In this document: positions 58,901 to 64,000 of the stretch, piece after piece
Position numbering within the stretch: the stretch's first letter is position 1
Layout of the letters: each line of letters starts with the position of its first letter
Source: Chamaea fasciata
Taxonomy: Eukaryota; Chordata; Aves; Passeriformes; Sylviidae
Assembly: GCA_029207755.1 (NCBI GenBank)
Contig: JARCOQ010000002.1
Span: forward strand, 42,425,744-42,489,743
DNA: 64,000 nucleotides
Direction of reading: 5' to 3'
Translations under genes and position numbers: made by a program
The notes under the pieces: model-generated
Seen by the model: only the letters and a program-made list of their open reading frames with translations
The model's database searches: none
Told to the model about the DNA's origin: nothing

Positions 58901-60081
58901 TTGAATCCCACTGGAAGTCACTTCTGCTATATGACTCCAGATGCTTGTGATTTTGCATGTGTGTTTGTGCACTTGTGCATCAGCCTCCTGTTCTGAAGTA
59001 CCAGGTCATCCTCTTCAAAGAGGACAAAGCAGATATTAAGCAAGTGGTGAAGGCATAACAGTGTGGGGTGGGTGACAACAGCAGATTGGTAGAGTTGACT
59101 GACACTGGCCACCACCATGAATAAACGGTATCATTGATCTTGATATCTCTTTGATCTGTATGAAGAGAATTATCTTGGAGGTGGGATCATGCTGTAGTAA
59201 CAGCACTATGACTTCTCCTTAGAGAAGTCGAAAAGTGCATCTTAGCTGTACAAACTGCAGCTTCCTGCTCTGTGGTTGACAGACCTTCAGTCAGCTAGTC
59301 ATGTAAAATCTTTTGAGCTGACAGTTTTAGAAAAGCCTGAATTTTTTTTCTGCCATCGGGGATAATTACCTCCAATGGAGTCTCAAAAATCCCATTTTAC
59401 CTGCAAGTTTCAGTCAGGCTGGATTGCAGGCCATACACATTGTGAGTTGTACCACCTGATGTAACATATGATGTGACCATTCTGGCAGCAGCAGGATTAA
59501 TGGCTAGTTGTACTTCAGAAATGAGTGCAATAGATGTTCACAAGGTATATCACAGGTCACCCAGGAAACTGCAACTTCTGCTTGGGGAGTGAGTGAACAT
59601 TCGGTTATAGTGAGTAATTCACACTCTAGATACAGGATTTAACTGCTCCTTCGACTGGAATTGTCTTATGTCTCTTGCATCTTGCCAGTGCTTCACTCTT
59701 TATCAACTTTGTAAAAGCAGTTCTATATAGCCTAAAAAGTGCAGCATATTTCTGATTTCTAAGGAAAAATACAGATTTCCTTGCTGTCTTGTCCTTACCA
59801 GGAGCCTCCTGTTAGTGCTTTGTTCATTTTGTCACTTCACCCAGGCACTTAAAAGTCATGTTTCTTTTCTTCTTATCCCCCACCAGGAGGCTATCATCCA
59901 AATAATGAAGATGAGGAAGAAAATTACTAATGCCCAGCTTCAGACTGAACTGGTAGAAATATTGAAAAACATGTTCTTGCCACAAAAGAAAATGATAAAA
60001 GAGCAAATCGAATGGCTTATAGAGCACAAATATATCAGAAGAGATGAGTCGGATATCAACACCTTTATATACATGGCGTAA
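31967..60081 (+). CDS. CUL5: CUL5, cullin-5 ubiquitin-ligase scaffold (19 coding exons, 780 aa)
   Basis: Nineteen exons splice to 2,343 nt, 780 residues plus TAA, with no frameshift or internal stop. CUL5 is the scaffold of CRL5 ligases: its N-terminal repeats bind Elongin B/C with SOCS-box receptors and its C-terminal half binds RBX2 (family knowledge). The sequence shows N-terminal cullin repeats (about residues 10-390), the cullin homology domain (about 390-620) and a C-terminal winged-helix/neddylation domain. The NEDD8 acceptor is Lys724 in [10 protein letters not shown], encoded in exon 19, and the protein ends in YMA. Length and sequence agree closely with the human protein as I remember it. 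All introns are GT-AG except the last, which is GC-AG. The start MATSNLLK at 31967 matches the family. It lies downstream of RAB39A on the same strand, as in other vertebrates. Confidence 0.98.
31991..39378 (+). other. CUL5 intron 1
   Basis: 7,388 bases, the largest intron. It begins in the CpG island, has a CTG run near 32203-32220, then becomes AT-rich. It contains a sense CR1 at 36040-37182. I see no other gene. Confidence 0.85.
36040..37182 (+). mobile_element. CR1 LINE fragment in CUL5 intron 1, sense
   Basis: Starts with decayed CR1 reverse-transcriptase sequence ([20 protein letters not shown] near 36207-36266 is the diagnostic RT block). It continues through the C-terminal region and ends in the CR1 3' tail (CCCTTCCAACTC... 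TTTCTGTGAA). Frames are broken in several places, so it is a dead 5'-truncated copy. It is closely similar to the inverted copy at 12581-13219. Confidence 0.88.
39379..39488 (+). CDS. CUL5: CUL5 coding exon 2 (residues 9-45)
   Basis: Encodes [16 protein letters not shown]... to FDLFS; acceptor TTTTAG, donor TC|GTAAGT. Start of the first cullin repeat. Confidence 0.95.
39489..43244 (+). other. CUL5 introns 2 and 3
   Basis: Two AT-rich introns, 39489-41755 and 41856-43244, interrupted only by exon 3. They have scattered A and T runs. No repeat family or other gene was recognised. Confidence 0.75.
41756..41855 (+). CDS. CUL5: CUL5 coding exon 3 (residues 45-78)
   Basis: Encodes [20 protein letters not shown]... 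to KQAQA; acceptor TTCTAG, donor GCA|GTAAGT. Part of the first cullin repeat, near the Elongin/SOCS-box binding face known in the family. Confidence 0.95.
43245..43421 (+). CDS. CUL5: CUL5 coding exon 4 (residues 79-137), GC-rich
   Basis: Encodes [20 protein letters not shown]... to SIVRK. The protein is conserved but codon choice is unusual: 48 of 59 codons end in G or C, against about 23-28% in exons 5 and 6. Acceptor GTGCAG, donor AAG|GTGAGT. Confidence 0.96.
44192..44333 (+). CDS. CUL5: CUL5 coding exon 5 (residues 138-185)
   Basis: Encodes [20 protein letters not shown]... to VRESY; donor TATG|GTATGT. AT-rich codon use (about 28% GC3). Confidence 0.95.
44334..45361 (+). other. CUL5 intron 5
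   Basis: 1,028 AT-rich bases, GTATGT...TTTGCAG. Nothing recognisable inside. Confidence 0.8.
45362..45507 (+). CDS. CUL5: CUL5 coding exon 6 (residues 185-233)
   Basis: Encodes [20 protein letters not shown]... to NYMKY. The following intron (45508-45583) is only 76 bases long. Confidence 0.95.
45584..45664 (+). CDS. CUL5: CUL5 coding exon 7 (residues 234-260)
   Basis: Encodes [20 protein letters not shown]... to SVEA; 81 bases in phase 0, so skipping it would keep the frame. Confidence 0.95.
45665..46876 (+). other. CUL5 intron 7
   Basis: 1,212 AT-rich bases with no recognisable feature. A 136-codon plus-strand frame at 45732-46142 is a chance intronic ORF without family sequence. Confidence 0.8.
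46877..46970 (+). CDS. CUL5: CUL5 coding exon 8 (residues 261-292)
   Basis: Encodes [20 protein letters not shown]... to RNETE, splitting a Lys codon; donor GAAA|GTAAGT. Confidence 0.95.
46971..50246 (+). other. CUL5 intron 8
   Basis: 3,276 AT-rich bases. No transposable element or gene was recognised; only T-rich runs (for example near 49578-49598). Confidence 0.75.
50247..50377 (+). CDS. CUL5: CUL5 coding exon 9 (residues 292-335)
   Basis: Encodes [20 protein letters not shown]... to AAETITT; acceptor TTTCAG, donor ACT|GTAAGT. Confidence 0.95.
50378..51161 (+). other. CUL5 intron 9
   Basis: 784 bases with a T run at about 50927-50943 followed by an (AT)-rich stretch to 50964. Nothing else was recognised. 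Confidence 0.8.
51162..51269 (+). CDS. CUL5: CUL5 coding exon 10 (residues 336-371)
   Basis: Encodes [20 protein letters not shown]... to LTARDK; 108 bases, phase 0 at both ends. Confidence 0.95.
51858..51922 (+). CDS. CUL5: CUL5 coding exon 11 (residues 372-393)
   Basis: Encodes [20 protein letters not shown] then KG; 65 bases. The donor is GG|GTAAGC. Confidence 0.94.
51923..53921 (+). other. CUL5 intron 11
   Basis: 1,999 bases, GTAAGC...ATCTAG, with no recognisable repeat or gene. Confidence 0.75.
53922..54054 (+). CDS. CUL5: CUL5 coding exon 12 (residues 393-437)
   Basis: Encodes [20 protein letters not shown]... to AKLKEV, at the entry to the cullin homology domain. Donor GTG|GTATGT. 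Confidence 0.95.
54567..54698 (+). CDS. CUL5: CUL5 coding exon 13 (residues 438-481)
   Basis: Encodes [20 protein letters not shown]... to MVEWLR, within the cullin homology domain (the [15 protein letters not shown] block is typical of cullins). Confidence 0.95.
55344..55467 (+). CDS. CUL5: CUL5 coding exon 14 (residues 482-523)
   Basis: Encodes [20 protein letters not shown]... to NNKLALP; acceptor ATATAG, donor CCAG|GTATTG. Confidence 0.95.
55468..56197 (+). other. CUL5 intron 14
   Basis: 730 bases, somewhat GC-richer in the middle (about 55540-56060), with chance minus-strand frames only. Confidence 0.75.
56198..56373 (+). CDS. CUL5: CUL5 coding exon 15 (residues 523-581)
   Basis: Encodes [20 protein letters not shown]... 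to HLMSNGI, in the cullin homology domain. The next intron (56374-56491) is 118 bases. Confidence 0.95.
56492..56653 (+). CDS. CUL5: CUL5 coding exon 16 (residues 582-635)
   Basis: Encodes [20 protein letters not shown]... to LRRTLW; 162 bases, phase 0. Confidence 0.95.
57326..57444 (+). CDS. CUL5: CUL5 coding exon 17 (residues 636-675)
   Basis: Encodes [20 protein letters not shown]... to NQEFSL; donor TTAAT|GTAAGA. Confidence 0.95.
57445..58679 (+). other. CUL5 intron 17, with CR1 tail
   Basis: 1,235 bases. A short CR1 3' remnant lies at about 57600-57672. The rest shows nothing recognisable. Confidence 0.75.
57600..57672 (+). mobile_element. CR1 3'-end remnant in CUL5 intron 17
   Basis: GTGATTGGACTAGATGACCT, CTCCTTCAAAC and a terminal ATTCTAATTTCTGTGAA are diverged versions of the standard CR1 3' tail. 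Only the last ~70 bases of the element remain. Confidence 0.7.
58680..58803 (+). CDS. CUL5: CUL5 coding exon 18 (residues 675-716)
   Basis: Encodes [20 protein letters not shown]... to LRILRTQ. It ends ACCCAG and is followed by GCAAGT, a non-canonical GC donor with an otherwise perfect consensus. Confidence 0.95.
58804..59886 (+). other. CUL5 intron 18, GC-AG type
   Basis: 1,083 bases starting CAG|GCAAGT and ending CCACCAG|GAG. Retaining it would add residues and stop at the in-frame TGA near 58948-58950. No repeats were recognised. Confidence 0.85.
59887..60081 (+). CDS. CUL5: CUL5 coding exon 19 (residues 717-780, terminal)
   Basis: Encodes [20 protein letters not shown]... to NTFIYMA and TAA. 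It carries the NEDD8-acceptor lysine (residue 724) and the winged-helix tail conserved in all cullins. Confidence 0.97.
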   Translation, partial: EAIIQIMKMRKKITNAQLQTELVEILKNMFLPQKKMIKEQIEWLIEHKYIRRDESDINTFIYMA

Positions 60082-63000
60082 TTGGAGGACTCTGCGGGAT
60101 GCTGAGAACAGAAATGGAAGGGTGCTTGGACAGACACCTGCCACAGTTTGTGCTGCAGAAGGACTTGTTTTGACTTTCGTTACATATTAAAATCCCTGCC
60201 TTACCTTACAGAGGACTATATTTTGCCAATCTCATTCAGCTAGCATGATGGCATTCCCTTCATGTTGCACACTTTTAACAGCATGCTGTTTTGTGGGAAA
60301 CTTGCATTCATGAAGAGCCCATTGTGAACTTTTTAAAGTAGATTTTATTTACACCCATCAGGAAGAATACAGGTTTGGGTTTTTAGATGACCAGTACTTG
60401 CACAAGGAAAAAATATTCAAATATTCATGCACTGAGGAACTGCTATTAGTTTTGTTTTGGGTTTGTTTTTTGTTTTGTTTGGTTTTGGGTTTTGGGTTGT
60501 TTTTTTTTTTAATGCAATTAGGACTAGAAGTAGCACTTTCACTTTTGTGTTTTGGATCAACAGAGTAATGTACTGTCCATCTCTGATCCTTTTCATGTAA
60601 TAACATTTGAGAGACACAAACACGTGTCACAACTGATACATATTTGTTACAGTTAAAACCTGTTGGCTAGCGCAGTGCTTCAGTCTAGTAACTGGATTTT
60701 AATAATCAACACATTAAGTGACACAAAAGTAATTCCATGTCATCGGTGATATTTTTCCCTAAGCAAGAGATCATTGGTTTTAAATTGTTTCCTATAAACA
60801 AGTGGATATGTTGTTACCTTATTTGGACGGGTGATTTGCTGCAATCCTTTTTGAAAAGGTAAAAGTTTCTTGAATGATACTTCACTCTAAAAGCAGTTTT
60901 CATGGGTGGGTCTGCTATAGGAACAGAAATATTAAGTGTATTTCCATGTACATTTAATATTTATATTCCAAATATTTCATTATGACTACGTATATCAGGA
61001 TGCATTAAAGAATAATTTATGCACAACTCCTGCAGAAAGAGAGTAACACTTGACGATCCCTGTACTGTTTCCTCAGTGGTAACTTTTATATACATGCGAG
61101 GTTAATCCAATTGGACTAGTCAACATCTTTATATGAAAAACAAACCCTCTGCTTTTTATTTTGTAACTGGTAGGGTAGGAAATACACTTCCAATGAAAAT
61201 GATAAAACGCTAAGGAAAAATACCTTGTTCAGTGTATGTAGAGAGAGTGCCAAACACACATCAGGAATCTCAACTCCTTAATGTTACCTCTTCATTCTCA
61301 ATCATCTGAAGTAGTCATTTGGCACTGCCCTACTCTCTGCTGTTCTGAAATGTCCCAGCATGTACTGGAGCGATACCATGAGTCATAGGAGCAGAGTGCC
61401 TGTCTTAGGACAAAGGTAAGTTGCGCTTTATTCAGTTCTGTATGAATATTTCTTCTATAAATTACAAGTGTGTGAAGTTATTTTTTAATTAACCAGTTGA
61501 ACTACAACATCTAAAGGCCTCATCTTCTTTGATGATGAAGTGGGGAAGAGGATACTATTAACTGTAGTCAAAAAAGAAAGCCTTCCAGTAAGTAAGAGGA
61601 GGAGTTTTACTTTCACATGGTTACAGTAAAGTATGCAGTAGGAGTGGTTTAAAAGCAAACCCTCCAAGAATGGCTGTTTGCACCCTTAAGCAGGCTGTGT
61701 GCTCTGTTACTAATGTAAATGCCAGTGTGACTGAGAACAGTGTGTACTTGGACATCTGTTTGAGTAAGAAATTTTTGGTAGTGAGGGTTTCATGACCAAG
61801 AGATGGAGAAATTAAGGCCTGGCCAATTACAATTGATTGAAATCCTACAGCTTGTGTTACATGCTTTTGTTGATACTCAAAAGTAGATGCTGTTTAAAAA
61901 TATTGCATCTTTTATGTTGGCCCTGTGGTGTTGCAGTTCAGAATCAAAAGCAAGTGGTGCTCTGTGTAGTTAACCAATGAAACTATCTGAACATTAGAAA
62001 ACAAAATTCTAATAAAAAAACTTTGTGCTGCAAGACTTTCACTCTTTGTAACTTAAAAGTAATAAACACTTACTTGGGATAATTGGGGAGAACATGACAG
62101 TCTGAGCACACTCTTCAACATGAAAAATTCCAACCCTTAACCAGAGAAGAACAGGTATGAAATTGTCACACAGAAAGAGCTGCCAAGGGGATAATGCTAA
62201 TTTTGAAGCCATTGGTTTAGATTTGAGAGAGAAGTTTAAGAGACAGCATCTCAGATACAACTGTTTAGGAAGCTGGAATGTATGCAGAAAGGAAAAGGTT
62301 GCTAAAAGCTAGGGAGCTACACATTCCCTCAACTAACAAATACAATACAACCTAATTGTTACCTATACATTTCTCAAAACCTGGGATGAAAATAGAATTG
62401 GTAATGTGCCTATGACATGGTCATTTTTTCTTTGAATATATACTAGAAATGGATGTCGGGTTTTTTTATGAAATCTGAGACAGACACCAGCAAATTTGTT
62501 AAAGATGCAGAATCACGTTTAGCGTCCTTCATCAGGTCACTTCACCAGTATGCACTTAAAACATGTATCACCTGGGGCACAGGGAGATACCTGGGGTAAG
62601 CTGTTCTTTTGGGGAGGGTAGAGTTCAGATCTAAATGAAAACTATTCTTCACTTGCAATATGGCAACAACGCACTTTTAAGGCTGCAATTTTTAGCTCTG
62701 AATATATATGTCCAAAGACCTAGCTTAAGGAGGTGCTGCATCTGAAAAACACGTTGCCACACACACTGCCACGGTGAATAGCTAAGGAATGAAATCTGGT
62801 GTAGAAGGGGTGTGGGGGGGAAATCACTCTTAATGGGTTAAATTAAGAAATACTGTTAAATCTTTCTCTGTCCCAACAACTTGGTGAGAATCTCAGTTTC
62901 AATTCTGAAGTCTTCCATTTTCCTCTTTCCATAGTTGGTGTCCCTAGCTTCTACTTTTACTCATTTATCTTTCATTTGTTACTACTGTAATGCAGTTACA

Positions 63001-63530
63001 TTTCCAAATGACAATGTGACTTTCTTATTTTCATCTTTTTAAAATTGATATAAATGTTCTGAATGTTCACATCTTGCATTTATCTGCCTTGGGATGCCAT
63101 TGTCCTGTAAAGTGCAAATTTTAAAAATACAATTGGCAAAAAGATTTGATAGTTTTACAGAAAGATTTGCTATCTCAAACTGTTTTCTATTTTCATCTAA
63201 ATGACCGGGATGCTATCTTTGTAATTCTTTAAGGTCATATTTGTGAAATAAACAATACATGAAAGCTTTCCTGTCATATACACTATATGTAGTCTGGAGT
63301 GTTGAGCGAACTCGAATTCCTGAGTTGTAATAACTATCTCCATATGGTATTTACAATTTTGAATGTGTGCCACTACCAAGATAATAATGCTGTACAATTT
63401 TGAATGGTGGTAGTTTCTGTATGGCAGTCCAGCTGAACTATTTTGATGTACTGCTTAATTTTTGAATTTTATTTTTTAAGTTGTATAATTTATTTTCTTG
63501 CAAAATAAAAACGTAATTTAAAAGACTACT
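60082..63530 (+). other. CUL5: CUL5 3' UTR (probable extent)
   Basis: Long AT-rich stretch after the stop. It has ATTAAA near 60186 and AATAAA at 62011-62016, 62061-62066, 63247-63252 and 63504-63509. The last is followed closely by a plausible cleavage region, so I set the end near 63530. A G/T-rich tract lies at about 60450-60511. Several signals suggest alternative 3' ends; the end is inferred, not proven. Confidence 0.65.
63504..63509 (+). terminator. Likely distal poly-A signal of CUL5 (AATAAA)
   Basis: Canonical hexamer AATAAA in CAAAATAAAAACG, the last of several in the 3' UTR, after a TTTTATTTTTTAAG-rich stretch. A T-rich region follows within the next 200 bases. Confidence 0.55.
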
Positions 63531-64000
63531 CATTTAGCAAGGTATTTTGGTGTCTCACCCGACAAAATTTTAAAGTCGAATTCAGGTGCTCCTCCAAAAA
63601 ATGCCACTGTATGAAATTTGCCTGTTTTCAAGTCCCAACATCTGTTATGATCAAAACTCAAAAAACAAAAGCAGAGATTTCCAATTCTTTTCTTGTTAAA
63701 AATTTTTATGTACCTAAGGTTATATGTAGAGCAATTTAGTCTTCCAAATTCCATTTAAAGATGAGCTGTAGTCTTTCAGTTTCAGTTGATCAAAGCCTGC
63801 CATGACAAAAGTGGCTGGGAGTTGCCTTAGTTTATGGCTTTTAAAAAGAAGGTTATGGCTCTGTGCAACTTTCTGGGATGAACTTGGATTGCTGAATATT
63901 TTGGTTGATTTCTCTCTGAAATTATTTACAATGTGTGTCACTGAAAGTTACTGGTCTTGCCACCGGGACCTTCAGGTAGCTGATCCTGCAGTAAACTGAT
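63531..64000. other. Intergenic DNA after CUL5; nothing seen
   Basis: 470 bases of AT-rich DNA with only short chance frames. In other vertebrates ACAT1 is the next gene, but none of its exons is visible before the window ends. Confidence 0.6.

Noticed and set aside
1..64000. CRISPR arrays, tRNA or rRNA genes, bacterial-type operons
   Set aside because: None of the repeat-spacer, cloverleaf or rRNA patterns was seen, and gene structure is eukaryotic throughout.

Overview
The window is vertebrate nuclear DNA, almost certainly from a bird and probably a passerine. The genes have many introns, the promoters are CpG islands, and CR1 LINE 3' ends are scattered through the non-coding DNA. The gene order is RAB39A then CUL5 on the same strand, which is the conserved vertebrate neighbourhood (human 11q22.3). 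I see no prokaryotic features, CRISPR array, tRNA or rRNA.

Layout. 1-8750 is intergenic DNA with no supportable gene. 8760-9700 is a CpG island holding the promoter and exon 1 of RAB39A. Exon 2 lies at 15615-16041 after a 5.98 kb intron that contains an antisense CR1. At 16357-22577, only 315 bases after the RAB39A stop, sits a complete antisense endogenous retrovirus / LTR retrotransposon. It has two 526-bp LTRs that differ at one base, a 5-bp target duplication, a tRNA-Lys-type primer binding site and gag-pro-pol in one reading frame, but no env. 22578-31190 is AT-rich intergenic DNA (perhaps partly RAB39A 3' UTR) with an (AAT)n microsatellite and CR1 pieces. 31195-32290 is the CUL5 CpG island and exon 1. 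The 19 coding exons of CUL5 run from 31967 to 60081 and join without any frameshift into 780 codons plus a stop. Its 3' UTR probably runs to about 63530. The last 470 bases look intergenic.

Function. RAB39A is a Rab GTPase of endolysosomal and autophagic trafficking. CUL5 is the scaffold of CRL5 ubiquitin ligases. They are neighbours by conserved synteny and I see no operon-like link.

Most interesting signals. (1) The retroviral frame carries nine internal stops, all TAG or TGA with no TAA and no frameshift. The LTRs differ by one base, and that difference is also a sense-strand G-to-A in a GG context. This pattern suggests a young copy inactivated by cytidine-deaminase-type G-to-A editing on arrival rather than by slow decay. 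(2) Its Gag-like protein starts with several hydrophobic, membrane-like segments and a 57-bp tandem repeat instead of an obvious matrix domain. (3) CUL5 exon 4 is a sharp GC3 island (48 of 59 codons) beside exons at about 23-28%. (4) The last CUL5 intron has a GC-AG splice pair. (5) The antisense LTRs put AATAAA signals in the RAB39A sense direction just past its stop codon. I found nothing that I would call a new gene system. Comparisons with other species come from memory of the families; no search was run.
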